Part shown: piece by piece, positions 42,450 through 50,834 of the stretch
Layout: each line of letters opens with the position of its first letter
Position numbering within the stretch: the stretch's first letter is position 1
Assembly: GCF_004348445.1 (NCBI RefSeq)
Contig: NZ_SMKV01000038.1
Coordinates: 1-50,845 of the forward strand
Direction of reading: 5' to 3'
From: Saccharopolyspora aridisoli
Lineage (GTDB): Bacteria; Actinomycetota; Actinomycetes; Mycobacteriales; Pseudonocardiaceae
DNA: 50,845 nucleotides
Made by a program: the position numbers and the translations under genes
The notes under the pieces: model-generated
The model's input: only the letters and a program-made list of their open reading frames with translations
What the model was told of the DNA's origin: nothing
Database searches by the model: none

Positions 42450-43460
42450 ATGTCTTCTTCCGCTGTGCCCGTGCCGGTTCTCGCCGACAGCGTCCGGCTC
42501 GATGACGACGGCGTGCACATCTTGGACCGGCGGGTGTTCCCGTTCGAGCGCCGGTGGGTGCGCGCGGGCACGGTGGAGGAGGTCGCGCGGGCCATCGAGG
42601 AGATGGTGACCCAGTCCTCCGGGCCGTATTTCGCGGTGTTGTGGGGTTTGGTGCTGGCCGCCCGGGAGGCCGAGGGCCAGGACCCGCAGGTGGCGCGTCG
42701 CCGGGTGGGTGAGGCGGCGCGGCGGTTGATCGCCACGCGCCCGACCAACGACCAGCCGCGCAAGGCCGCGGCGTTCGTGCTCGAGGAGATCGCCGGGCGC
42801 GAGGACGTCGCCGCGGCGGCGTGGGACGGCGCGCGGGCCGGCGATGCCGACTACCGGCGGCGATGCCGCGAGATGGGGCAGGCGGGCGCGGCGCTGCTGG
42901 GCGAGGGCGCGCGGGTGCTGACGCACTGCTGGGGTGATCTCTACCTGCTGGGGCTGGTGGAGGCGCTGGTGGCCGGGGGCAAGCGCCCGGAGTTCGTCTG
43001 CACCGAGACCCGCCCGTACCTGCAGGGTGCGCGGTTGACCGCGGAGTCGCTGGCGGAGATGGGGGTGCCCACGACGCTGGTGACCGACGGGATGCCGGCG
43101 TCGCTGATGCGGGAGGGCCGGGTGGATGCGCTGGTGACCGCCAGCGACCGGATCACCATGGACGGCTCGGTGATCAACAAGGTGGGCACGTTGCACTTGG
43201 CCACGGCGGCGAAGGCCTACGGGGTGCCCTTCCACGCGTTGTGCCACGCCCCGGATCCCGACACCGAGTCGGGTGAGCAGGTGCCGATCGAGTTCCGCGA
43301 CGGTGACGAGGTCCTGCACACCCTCGGTCACCGCAGCGCCAGCGCGCGGGTGCGGGGCCTGTACCCGGCGTTCGACGTGACCGATCCGCACCTGGTGACC
43401 ACGGTGGTCACCGACAAGGGCGCGTTCGCTCCCGCCGAGGTGCGCCGCTACTGGGCCTGA
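42450..43460 (+). CDS. MtnA / eIF2B-like sugar-phosphate isomerase
   Basis: 336 residues. The N-terminal helical half (VFPFERRWVRAGTVEEVARA, RLIATRPTNDQPRKAAAFVL) matches S-methyl-5-thioribose-1-phosphate isomerase. VLTHCWGDLYLLGLVEALVA holds the catalytic Cys, VCTETRPYLQGARLTAESL the phosphate-binding block, and VTASDRITMDGSVINKVGTL the catalytic Asp. The residues around Cys (THCWGDLYLLG) depart from the usual THCNAG.A..G.GTA, so the substrate may be a different sugar phosphate. GAGGA precedes the ATG. No other methionine-salvage gene is here. The stop overlaps the convergent MarR gene by 13 bases. Confidence 0.75.
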   Translation: MSSSAVPVPVLADSVRLDDDGVHILDRRVFPFERRWVRAGTVEEVARAIEEMVTQSSGPYFAVLWGLVLAAREAEGQDPQVARRRVGEAARRLIATRPTNDQPRKAAAFVLEEIAGREDVAAAAWDGARAGDADYRRRCREMGQAGAALLGEGARVLTHCWGDLYLLGLVEALVAGGKRPEFVCTETRPYLQGARLTAESLAEMGVPTTLVTDGMPASLMREGRVDALVTASDRITMDGSVINKVGTLHLATAAKAYGVPFHALCHAPDPDTESGEQVPIEFRDGDEVLHTLGHRSASARVRGLYPAFDVTDPHLVTTVVTDKGAFAPAEVRRYWA

Positions 43461-43903
43461 TCGGCGTGGTGGAGGCGCTGCAGCAGGGTGATCAGCAGAT
43501 CGCGTTCGGCGGCGCTGAGCGGGGTGAGCAGTTCCCGGTTGGCCTGATCTGCCATTGCCGCGCAGCGCCGGAGTGTCGCCAGTCCCTCGGTGGTGGCCGA
43601 CACGGCGTTCTTGCGGCGGTCGCGCGGGTCGGGCCGGCGTTGCACGAGGCCCTTGTCCCCCAGCTCGTTGAGCAGTCCGACGACGTCCTTGGGGTCGATC
43701 TCCAGGCGTCGCACCAGTTCGGCCTGGGCGAGCGGGCCGTGTTCGGCGACGGCGGCCAGCACGGCATGCTGGCTCAGCCGCAGCCCTTCGTCCGCGAGTG
43801 CGCGGGCCACCAGGTCGCGTCCTCGCGCGGCCACGCGCCCGGTCAGCCAGCTGGGCAGGGACTGGATGTGCGCCAGAGCGCGGGGGTTGTCCTGTTCGAC
43901 CAC
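43448..43903 (-). CDS. MarR family transcriptional regulator
   Basis: 151 residues. LPSWLTGRVAARGRDLVARA is helix 1, LRLSQHAVLAAVAEHGPLAQAELVRRLEIDPKDVVGLLNELGDKGLV the winged helix with its recognition helix, and RRPDPRDRRKNAVSATTEG the wing (D.RDRR). Divergent from the MDR oxidoreductase, whose promoter region has a CGTTGG palindrome. It likely represses that gene and itself, responding to a small lipophilic or electrophilic ligand. Start GTG 43903. Confidence 0.88.
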   Translation of the reverse strand: MVEQDNPRALAHIQSLPSWLTGRVAARGRDLVARALADEGLRLSQHAVLAAVAEHGPLAQAELVRRLEIDPKDVVGLLNELGDKGLVQRRPDPRDRRKNAVSATTEGLATLRRCAAMADQANRELLTPLSAAERDLLITLLQRLHHADQAQ

Positions 43904-43925
43904 GCGGTCACCCTATCCGAGAATT

Positions 43926-43942
43926 CGTTGGACTCCCCAACG
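43926..43942. promoter_or_regulatory. Candidate MarR operator
   Basis: CGTTGG (43926-43931), five bases, CCAACG (43937-43942) is a perfect palindrome in the 95-base divergent region, 22 bases before the MarR start. A further TTCGTTGG half lies at 43965. Size and place suit a MarR dimer. Confidence 0.55.
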
Positions 43943-43998
43943 CTTTCACCCTACTCTCGATTTCGTTGGTGAACCCATCGAATCGAGGAGTGTGCGTG

Positions 43999-44919
43999 AT
44001 GCGACGCGTCCAGTACGTCATCAACGGTGGACCGGAGGTCCTGTTCGTCGAAGACGTCCCCACCCCGGTGCCCGGGCCTGGTCAGCTGCTGGTGCGCTGC
44101 GAGGCGGTCGGGGTCACCTGGCCCGCGGTGCGCCGCGTGCGCGAAGGGCCCGAGCCGATACCGCTGGGCGGGGAGGTCGCGGGCGTGGTGGAGGCGCTGG
44201 GCCCGGGGGTGCGTGGTTTCCGGCTCGGCGACCGGGTCACGGGCCTGTGCTTCGAGCACGCCTACGCCGAACACGCGCTGCTGGCCGATCACGTGGTCTC
44301 GCGGGTGCCCGAGCACGCCGACGCGGTGACCGCGGTGGCGCTGGTGCGCAGCGGACTGGTGGCGCGCAGGGCGTGCGCGGCTGGTTTGATCGGCCGGGGT
44401 GAGTCGGTGCTGATCACCGCGGCCGCGGGCGCGGTGGGCACGATGGCGATCCAGCTGGCGCGCGCTCACGGGGCTCGCGTGGTCGCCGCGGTCGGCGACA
44501 AGCAGGACAAGCACGGGTTCGTGCGCACGTTGGGCGCTGATGCGGTGGTGGGCTACGACGATCCCAGCTGGGGTGAGCCGGTCGACGTCGTGCTGGAGTG
44601 CGTGGGCGGTGAGGTGCTGGACAAGGCGGTGCGCGCTCTGGGCCGCGGTGGGCGCCTGGTGACCTTCGGCGCGCAGCCCGGTGCGATCTGCTCGGGCGAG
44701 CTGATGACGCGGGGTGCCTCGGCGACGGGGTTCCGCATGGGATCGCCTGCCACACCGTCGTTGCACGCCTGCTGGCGGGACGAGTTGTGGGACTGGCACC
44801 GGGAGGGCTGGCTGCGCACCCGCGTGCACGCCGAGATCCCGCTAGCCCAGGCGGCGCGGGCGCACGAGGTCATCGAGTCCCGCGCCAACCTCGGCAAGGT
44901 GGTGCTGGTGGTGGACTAG
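43999..44919 (+). CDS. MDR/quinone oxidoreductase-type zinc-less dehydrogenase
   Basis: 306 residues. MRRVQYVINGGPEVLFVEDV and TPVPGPGQLLVRCEAVGVTW are the usual quinone-reductase opening, EPIPLGGEVAGVVEALGPGV the GHE-like block with no zinc ligand (GGEV), and SVLITAAAGAVGTMAIQLAR the NADPH-binding AAxGxVG loop. Cys ligands for structural zinc are absent. It should reduce quinones or enones with NADPH. GAGGAG lies eight bases before the ATG. The divergent MarR gene probably controls it. Confidence 0.88.
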   Translation: MRRVQYVINGGPEVLFVEDVPTPVPGPGQLLVRCEAVGVTWPAVRRVREGPEPIPLGGEVAGVVEALGPGVRGFRLGDRVTGLCFEHAYAEHALLADHVVSRVPEHADAVTAVALVRSGLVARRACAAGLIGRGESVLITAAAGAVGTMAIQLARAHGARVVAAVGDKQDKHGFVRTLGADAVVGYDDPSWGEPVDVVLECVGGEVLDKAVRALGRGGRLVTFGAQPGAICSGELMTRGASATGFRMGSPATPSLHACWRDELWDWHREGWLRTRVHAEIPLAQAARAHEVIESRANLGKVVLVVD

Positions 44920-44920
44920 G

Positions 44921-45325
44921 TCAGTCCTGCGGTGCGTGGGCGATGGAGTCCACGGCGATGGTCAGCAAACGGCGGGTCGCGGGCGTGCCTCCGAAGCCGG
45001 GGTAGTCGATTCCGAGGTACTTCTGGGAGATCTCGTCGATGTTGTCGGCCGCGCCCTCGGTGGTGGAGTCGATGACGCGGCCGCGCACGGCGTAGTAGCG
45101 GGCGACGTTGTCGGGGTCGGCGATGTTGACCGCGACCCTCGGGTCGCGCGCGATGTTCTTGGCCTTGCGCATGCCCTCGACGATGTTGATCTGGATGTGC
45201 TCGCCGTCTGTGTGCACCCAGGTCTGGGTCAGCTGGGGCGAGCCGTCGGGCATCACGGTGGCGATGAAGCACGGGCTGGGGCGGCGCAGCAGCGCCAGCA
45301 GACCTTCGGGCAGTGTGGTGGACAA
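44921..45325 (-). CDS. PPOX-class F420-dependent flavin-fold protein
   Basis: 134 residues. PSPCFIATVMPDGSPQLTQTWV is the first beta-hairpin of the PNPOx-like split barrel, IQINIVEGMRKAKNIARDPRVAVNI the F420/flavin phosphate-binding segment (KxxNI..DPRV), and YAVRGRVIDSTTEGAADNID the rest. Members in actinobacteria use F420H2 or FMN to reduce small molecules. The TTG at 45325 is chosen: CAGGAG precedes it by six bases and the family begins here. A longer upstream reading has only remnants. Confidence 0.85.
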   Translation of the reverse strand: MSTTLPEGLLALLRRPSPCFIATVMPDGSPQLTQTWVHTDGEHIQINIVEGMRKAKNIARDPRVAVNIADPDNVARYYAVRGRVIDSTTEGAADNIDEISQKYLGIDYPGFGGTPATRRLLTIAVDSIAHAPQD

Positions 45326-45535
45326 CGGTGACTCCTGGTTTTCGAGGAGGATGCGGACCTGAGGTGCGGGGTCGTGCGCCGCCTGCCCAGGGGCAGTGGG
45401 GGTGTGCGATGCGGTCGAGCCTTCGCCGAGTCTCGCCCTCTCGTGGGTGCTCAGCACCGTGTCCTCGGGCAGGACGGCGACCGGGTCGTCGGTACGGCGC
45501 AGCAGCAACTTGCCTTGAGGGGGAGATCCTCTTAA
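45326..45535. other. Intergenic stretch with coding traces
   Basis: A minus frame reads KLLLRRTDDPVAVLPEDTVL and STHERARLGEG, protein-like but unplaced. It sits between the NmrA remnant and the PPOX gene and may be part of the same lost gene set. Confidence 0.3.
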
Positions 45536-45539
45536 GACC

Positions 45540-45700
45540 TCGCCGCCGCCGTGACCGCCCGGTAGGCGATCTCGGCGGCGGCTGCGGAGAAGGTCAGCAG
45601 TCGGGGACCGGTGAGCTCGTAGACCCGGCCGACGTGGCCGTTCTCGGTCAGCGCGGCCGAGGCGACGGCGGCGACGACGGCTCGGCCCTGTTGGGGCAGG
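45540..45700 (-). pseudogene. NmrA-like NAD(P)-binding protein remnant
   Basis: AAVASAALTENGHVGRVYEL, then TGPRLLTFSAAAAEIAYRAV matches the C-terminal block of NmrA-like atypical SDRs (VA..AL...GH.G..Y.LTGP..LT..E.A..IA). The N-terminal Rossmann loop is missing, so ~50 of ~280 codons remain. Confidence 0.6.
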
Positions 45701-45728
45701 CGCTGCGAGCACCCGGGCCCGCGCAACC

Positions 45729-46460
45729 TCACCGGAGCCAAGTGGTGAGCACTCGGGCACCCCTCTCGGTGATGGCGATGGTGTGGCCGCTGTGGGCTGC
45801 GCGGGTGTCGTCACCGGTGCGCATCACTCCTCCGTCGGTATCGAGGTGGTCGTGGCCGCCTGCGGTGAAGATCGGTTCGACGCTGAACACCAGCCCAGGG
45901 CGCAGCGGCAAACCTCGGGCCGGGTGACCGTCGTTGGGCACGGCCGGGTCCTGGCGGGCCTGCCTGCCCACGCCGTGCCCGCCCACGGGAGGGATGCCGT
46001 AGCCGGCGCTGCGCCCCACCAGCCCGATCGCCCTGCACACCTCACCCAGCCGGGCGCCTGGGCGTGCGGCTGCGATGCCGTCGGCCAGCGCCTGGCCGGT
46101 GGCATCGATCAGCGACCGGTCAACCGCACTCCCGGCGCCGACGGTGCTGCTCGTGGCGGCGCGGGCGTACCACCCGCGCAGGTCCAGCGTTGCGGCCACG
46201 CTGAGCAGATCGCCTTCGGCCAGCACGCGCCCGGCCGGTGCGCCTCCGATGATCTCGTCGTTGACCGACGTGGAGATCACCCGCCCACCGACCGGCCGCG
46301 CACCGGCCTCGGCAGCGACGTCGCGGGCGATCTCGTCGAGCTGCCCCAGCGACACTCCCGCCGCGACGTGGGAGTTCACCGCGGCCAGCATCGCGGCCAC
46401 CACCGCCCCGGTTTCGGCCAGCGCGTCGATCTCGCCCCGACTGCGCAGTTCGATCACCAT
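45729..46460 (-). CDS. Methionine aminopeptidase type I paralogue, metal site degraded
   Basis: 243 residues covering a full type I pita-bread fold (MVIELRSRGEIDALAETGAV at the start, GLVFSVEPIFTAGG and HTIAITERGARVLT at the end). Aligned by eye to E. coli MetAP, three of five metal ligands are changed: Asp97 to Ala89, Asp108 to Arg100 and Glu235 to Gly225. His178 is Arg169 and His79 is Gly. Only His162 (GHGVGR) and Glu195 remain. It cannot bind the usual two metals, so it is probably a pseudoenzyme or M24-fold binding protein. The frame is intact. Start ATG 46460. Confidence 0.8.
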   Translation of the reverse strand: MVIELRSRGEIDALAETGAVVAAMLAAVNSHVAAGVSLGQLDEIARDVAAEAGARPVGGRVISTSVNDEIIGGAPAGRVLAEGDLLSVAATLDLRGWYARAATSSTVGAGSAVDRSLIDATGQALADGIAAARPGARLGEVCRAIGLVGRSAGYGIPPVGGHGVGRQARQDPAVPNDGHPARGLPLRPGLVFSVEPIFTAGGHDHLDTDGGVMRTGDDTRAAHSGHTIAITERGARVLTTWLR

Positions 46461-46861
46461 GCACCGATGATGCACCCCGGCACCGACAGCTCCCGCCACA
46501 GCAGACGGCTTCACGTTGCGCGTCGGCGTGCGCGTTGTCCGTCCACCCCAACGCTTTTCGCCTCGACCTTCGAGGCGCCGTTCACACGGGGGTCGCGCAA
46601 GGTGCCCGGGATCCGCAAGGAGGTGCGTACCCCGAGTTTCTGCGCCGCCTGTGGTGGAAGAGCCCGCTGGTGGTGCACCTGGTGCCCGCATTGGCCTGAG
46701 AACGGTGACCGGTACGTGTGGCGACCACGACGACGGCACCTGGAGGTGGCGCGAAGGGCGAACCAGACCGCATCGGCCACCAGCGCACACTGTCGGCACG
46801 CGCCCTCCACCACCTGGTCGAAAACATCGACTGAACAGCGGTTTCCGCGATCCGCGCACGG
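46461..46861. other. Stretch without a supportable gene
   Basis: Frames on both strands have Cys-rich pieces (FCAACGGRARWWCTWCPHWP on the plus strand) but no ribosome site or family. It separates the MetAP paralogue from the AraC remnant. Confidence 0.4.
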
Positions 46862-47065
46862 AAGCTAGCCGCCACAGCGCCCCTGGAACGCCGGGGCAGG
46901 CGCCGGGTGTGTGGCCGAAGGCGCGGCGGAACACGTCGATGAAGGTGCTGGCCGACGACCAGCCGCAGCGGTGCGCGAGCGCGGTCACGGCGACGTCCTC
47001 GGCCAGCATCATCAGCGCGTGGTGCAACCGGATCTGGCTGCGCCACTGGGTGGAAGGTCAGGCCG
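46862..47065 (-). pseudogene. AraC-family regulator, C-terminal HTH remnant
   Basis: WRSQIRLHHALMMLAEDVAV, then TALAHRCGWSSASTFIDVFR and RAFGHTPG is the second helix-turn-helix of AraC proteins (A..CG.SS.S.F...FR..FG.TPG). The ligand domain and first HTH are replaced by the MFS remnant on the opposite strand, and the C-terminal tail drifts into unrelated sequence. Confidence 0.8.
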
Positions 47066-47067
47066 AG

Positions 47068-47717
47068 CGCCCTCGCGGCAACATCGGCTTCGCCCTCGCC
47101 CCGATCTTGGTCGCGATCGGGCACGGTTCGCTGCGCGCGACACCGCTGCTGGTGCTGCCCGCGCTGGCCGGAGCCGCCTTGTGCGTGCCGGTGCTGCGCA
47201 TGATCGGCGAGAACCGCACCTCCACCACCGCCTCACCGGCTCGGGGCGTCGACGACGTCGGCTCGTTCGTGAAGCTGTCGCTGGCCGTCGTCGCCCGCTC
47301 CATCGTCTTCATCGGCCTGAGCACCTTCATCGGCCTGCACGCCCGGCAGCGCACGCACGGTGTGCCCGCCGCCGGAACCATCGCGTTCCTGCTGTTCCTC
47401 GGCGGTGCCGTCGGATCGGTGCTGGGCGGTCGCCTGGCCCAGCGCTCACCCTCACCTCGGCCAGGCTCTACGTGCCCTTCTCCCTGCAGGTCACCCTCGG
47501 GCAGGACTACCTGCCCTCCCGCGTCGGCACCGCCAGCGGAGTCACCCTCGGCCTCACCGTGACCGTCGGCGGCCTGATCAGCCCCCTGCTGGGACGGCTG
47601 GCCGACACCAGCTCTCTGCAGACGGCCTCGACCCCGCTGATCCTCATGCCGCTGGTGAGCTGGCTGGTGTTCCTCGTCCTGCCCGAACCCGCGCTCCCAG
47701 TTCCGCGCGAGAGCTAG
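47068..47717 (+). pseudogene. MFS transporter remnant (Fsr-like)
   Basis: GNIGFALAPILVAIGHGSLR and LLVLPALAGAALCVPVLRMI open the fragment; then FVKLSLAVVARSIVFIGLST and GTIAFLLFLGGAVGSVLGGR follow, and after a shift near 47450 LGQDYLPSRVGTASGVTLGL and VTVGGLISPLLGRLADTSSL to the end. These are helices of the second half of a fosmidomycin-resistance-type MFS exporter. The first ~150 codons are missing, and a deletion/frameshift joins two late helices. Confidence 0.75.
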
Positions 47718-48391
47718 GCGGTCTCACCGGTGCTGCCGCCGACCACGGCGTCCGAGGACGACGACTCCTCCGGCGGCAGCAGCCCGGAAACGTCGCCACC
47801 GGTGTCGTTGATCTTGAGGACGAACGGGCGGGTCTCGGTGTAGCGCACCACGCTCACCGAGCACGGGTCGACCACGATCCGCTGGAAGGAGTCCAGGTGC
47901 AGCCCCAGAGCGTCGGCCAGCACCGACTTGATCACATCACCGTGGCTGCACAGCAACCACACCTCGTGGGAACCGACCTGCCGGTCGTGCTCGCGCACCG
48001 CCGCAACCGCCCGCGACTGCACCTGCGCCAGCCCCTCGCCGCCGGGGAACACCGCCGCGGACGGGTGCTGCTGCACCACCTTCCACAGCTCCTGCCCGGT
48101 CAGCTCCTTGATCTTGCGGCCGGTCCAGTCGCCGTAGTCGACCTCGGCCAGCCGCTCCTCGACCACCGGCTCGATCTCGCGCTGCCGCGCCAGCCCGGCC
48201 ACCGTCTCCTGGCAGCGCTGCAGCGGAGACACCACCACCCGGCTCAACGGCACGCCCTCCAGCCGCGCGGGCAGGCCCGCGGCCTGACAGCCACCGGTCT
48301 CGTCAAGACCGACACCGGGCGTGCGCCCGGCCAGAACACCGGAACCGTTGGCCGCCGAACGGGCATGCCGAAGCAGGATGAGAGTCGCCAC
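47714..48391 (-). CDS. Histidine phosphatase family protein (MSMEG_4193-type)
   Basis: 225 residues. LILLRHARSAANGSGVLAGR has the catalytic His9 in an RHA variant of the RHG motif, VVSPLQRCQETV the phosphate Arg, ERLAEVDYGDWTGRKIKEL the general acid region, and LLCSHGDVIKSVLADALG the second His. The tail LPPEESSSSDAVVGGSTGET is disordered. In many actinobacteria this gene sits beside uppP and is followed by DUF3090, SCO1664 and mshC genes; here an MFS remnant follows instead. It probably shares the uppP direction but lies beyond a terminator. Confidence 0.88.
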   Translation of the reverse strand: MATLILLRHARSAANGSGVLAGRTPGVGLDETGGCQAAGLPARLEGVPLSRVVVSPLQRCQETVAGLARQREIEPVVEERLAEVDYGDWTGRKIKELTGQELWKVVQQHPSAAVFPGGEGLAQVQSRAVAAVREHDRQVGSHEVWLLCSHGDVIKSVLADALGLHLDSFQRIVVDPCSVSVVRYTETRPFVLKINDTGGDVSGLLPPEESSSSDAVVGGSTGETA

Positions 48392-48448
48392 GTCCGCCGA
48401 GGGTAGGCCTCACCGCACGTCCCACCACCCCCAGGGCCCGCACGGAGC

Positions 48449-48484
48449 AAAAAAGTCGGGGCGGTCCGACCGGACCGCCCCGAC
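48449..48484 (-). terminator. Intrinsic terminator after uppP
   Basis: GTCGGGGCGGTCC (48455-48467) pairs with GGACCGCCCCGAC (48472-48484) around four bases. On the minus strand it is followed by six T (48449-48454 are A on the plus strand), a textbook intrinsic terminator, rare in this contig. Confidence 0.93.
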
Positions 48485-48507
48485 ACCCGTTGTGCGACGT
48501 CACCGCC

Positions 48508-49347
48508 TCACGGCTGGATCACACCGAAGCCCAGCAGCGCGAACACCGCCGCACCCAGTGCGATCCGGTACCAGACGAACAGGTAGACGCTGTGCTTCTC
48601 CACGAAGCGCAGCAACCACGCGATCACCGCGTACCCGATCACCCCGGCCACCACCGTGGCCACGATCATCTGCGCAGCCGACGGCTGCAACCCGTACGGG
48701 CTGGGCTCGAACACGTGCGAGACCTCCGACAACCCCGCGGCGAACACCGCCGGAATCGCCAGCAGGAACGAGAACCGCACCGCTGTGGCCCGCGTGAGGC
48801 CCAGCGCCAGACCCGCGGTGATCGTCCCGCCGGAACGCGACACACCGGGGATCAACGCCATCGCCTGAGCGAAACCCATCAGCACACCATCGCTGAGCCG
48901 CAACCGCGCCTGAACGCGCAACTGCTTGCCGTACCGCTCAGCCAACCCCATCAGCACGCCGAAGATCACCAGCGTCGCCGCGGTGATCCACAGGCTGCGG
49001 AGCGTCGAGCGGATGTAGTCCTGGAAGAAGAAGCCCAGGACACCGATCGGCAAGCTGCCCACGATCACGTACCAGGCCAGCTTGTAGTCCTGAGTGGCGC
49101 GCACCTGGGCGCTGAACAGCCCGCGGAACCACACGGCGACCAGCCGGACGATGTCACCGATGAAGTAGATGACCACCGCCAGTTCGGTGCCGATCTGCGT
49201 CACCGCGGTGAACGAAGCACCTGCGTCATCGCCGAAGAACAACTTCGACACGATCGACAGATGCCCGGACGAGGAAATCGGCAGGAACTCGGTGAGCCCC
49301 TGGACCACGGCCAGCACCATGGCCTGCAACCACGACACGAAACCCAC
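48508..49347 (-). CDS. uppP: Undecaprenyl-diphosphate phosphatase
   Basis: 279 residues, about eight membrane helices. [20 protein letters not shown] contains the (E)FLPISSSGH catalytic motif and [20 protein letters not shown] the PGxSRSG motif of the BacA family, both complete. It dephosphorylates C55-PP to recycle the lipid carrier of peptidoglycan, and over-expression gives bacitracin resistance. The start is GTG 49347 in front of the first helix. A strong terminator separates it from the phosphatase gene. Divergent from the aldo/keto reductase. Confidence 0.95.
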   Translation of the reverse strand: MGFVSWLQAMVLAVVQGLTEFLPISSSGHLSIVSKLFFGDDAGASFTAVTQIGTELAVVIYFIGDIVRLVAVWFRGLFSAQVRATQDYKLAWYVIVGSLPIGVLGFFFQDYIRSTLRSLWITAATLVIFGVLMGLAERYGKQLRVQARLRLSDGVLMGFAQAMALIPGVSRSGGTITAGLALGLTRATAVRFSFLLAIPAVFAAGLSEVSHVFEPSPYGLQPSAAQMIVATVVAGVIGYAVIAWLLRFVEKHSVYLFVWYRIALGAAVFALLGFGVIQP

Positions 49348-49601
49348 TCCACACGATCGAAAAGGGAACCCCGGGCCGCATCCGAAACTTCCGGCCCGGT
49401 CCCCAGATCTTCCAGCATCACCCCGTACCGACCTCCCCCACCCTTGTTCACCCCATCAGGGCAGGTCAGCCAACCAATCCGTCACCCACCGCAGCCAACC
49501 CCGCAACACACCCACCCCGATGTGATCCACAACACACACACCCGGACCCGCCGAGCCGACCTCACCAGCCACACCACCCGCACCGAATACCCTGCAACAC
49601 C

Positions 49602-50573
49602 GTGGAACAGCGACAACTCGGCCACAGCGGCCTCCGCGTCTCCCGGCTCGCCCTCGGCACCATGACCTGGGGCCTGGACGTCACCGCCGAAGACGCAGCA
49701 GACCAGCTGACCACCTTCCACGAAGCAGGCGGCACCCTCATCGACACCGCCGACGTCTACCAAGACGGCCACGCCGAAGAGCTCCTCGGCGACCTGCTCA
49801 CCCACCACATCCCCCGCGACGAGATCATCCTCGCGACCAAAGCCGCCGCCCGCCGCAAACCCGGCCCCTTCGGCGGCGGCGCCTCCCGCGGCGCACTCCT
49901 CAACGCCCTCGACGAATCACTCCGCCGCCTGGGCACCGACCACATCGACCTCTGGCAACTCCAAGCCTGGGACCCCGCCGTCCCCCTCGACGAAACCCTC
50001 GCCGCCCTCGACACCGCCGTCACCACGGGCCGCGTCCGCTACACCGGTATCGCCAACTACACCGGCTGGCAAACCGCCACCGCCGCCGCACACCAGCACC
50101 ACCACCCCACCCGCACACCCCTCATCTCCACCCAAGTCGAATACTCCCTGCTCGAACGCGGCATCGAACGCGAAGTCGTCCCCGCCACCGCACACCACGG
50201 ACTCGGCATCCTCGCCTGGGCACCCCTCGGCCGCGGCGTCCTCACCGGCAAGTACCGCAACGCCACCCCACCCGACTCCCGCGGCGCCACCACCCACCTC
50301 GCCGGCTACGTCGAACACCACCGCACCGAACGCGCAGCCCGCATCGTCCAAGCACTGCTCACCGCAGCCGAAGGACTCAACACCACACCCGCCCACGTCG
50401 CCCTCGCCTGGGTCCGCGACCGCCCCGGCATCACCGCACCCATCCTCGGCGCCCGCACCACACCCCAACTCAAGACCGCCCTCACCACCGAAGACCTCAC
50501 CCTCCCCCCAGCCATCCGCGCCGCCCTCGACGACATCAGCGCACCCCGGCACACCTACCCCGAAACCCAGTAG
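49602..50573 (+). CDS. Aldo/keto reductase
   Basis: 323 residues. MEQRQLGHSGLRVSRLALGT is the first barrel strand, LIDTADVYQDGHAEELLGDL contains the catalytic Asp and Tyr, ILATKAAARRKPGP the Lys, and IDLWQLQAWDP the His position, here Gln in LWQLQ, as in the Kv-beta-like subgroup (usually YQ.H). ILAWAPLGRGVLTGKYR is the NADP loop. It reduces aldehydes or ketones. Divergent from uppP, as in other actinobacteria. Codon usage is even more C-rich than neighbours. Confidence 0.9.
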   Translation: MEQRQLGHSGLRVSRLALGTMTWGLDVTAEDAADQLTTFHEAGGTLIDTADVYQDGHAEELLGDLLTHHIPRDEIILATKAAARRKPGPFGGGASRGALLNALDESLRRLGTDHIDLWQLQAWDPAVPLDETLAALDTAVTTGRVRYTGIANYTGWQTATAAAHQHHHPTRTPLISTQVEYSLLERGIEREVVPATAHHGLGILAWAPLGRGVLTGKYRNATPPDSRGATTHLAGYVEHHRTERAARIVQALLTAAEGLNTTPAHVALAWVRDRPGITAPILGARTTPQLKTALTTEDLTLPPAIRAALDDISAPRHTYPETQ

Positions 50574-50729
50574 CACTTCCCGCCACACCCACGACGTGCC
50601 AAGCTGATGGGTCACCACCCACATGGGGGCACCCTGCAACCCCCATCCCCCGATCAGGGATGCTGGAGGAAGCACCAACCAGCCAGCGGAAGCGGCAACA
50701 CCGCAGGGCAGCACCACAGGAGGACCTCG

Positions 50730-50834
50730 TTGCGTCGTCTGGTCATCACCTGCCTCACCTTCACCCTCCTCGCCGGGTGCGGCATGGACGACAGCACAGA
50801 CCCCCTCCAGGTCACCGACACCCTTCTCTTATAA
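50730..50834 (+). CDS. Lipoprotein, N-terminal start only
   Basis: AGGAGG (50719-50724) precedes TTG, which opens LRRLVITCLTFTLLAGCGMD, a short lipoprotein signal with lipobox LLAGC, then DDSTDPLQVTDT. The apparent stop at 50832 lies inside adapter-like sequence, so the true protein continues beyond the contig. No fold can be assigned from ~30 residues. The protein would be anchored to the outer face of the membrane. Confidence 0.7.
   Translation: MRRLVITCLTFTLLAGCGMDDSTDPLQVTDTLLL

Noticed and set aside
43590..44402. 270-codon plus frame over the MarR/MDR region
   Set aside because: Arg/Gly/Ala-rich shadow of the two real genes.
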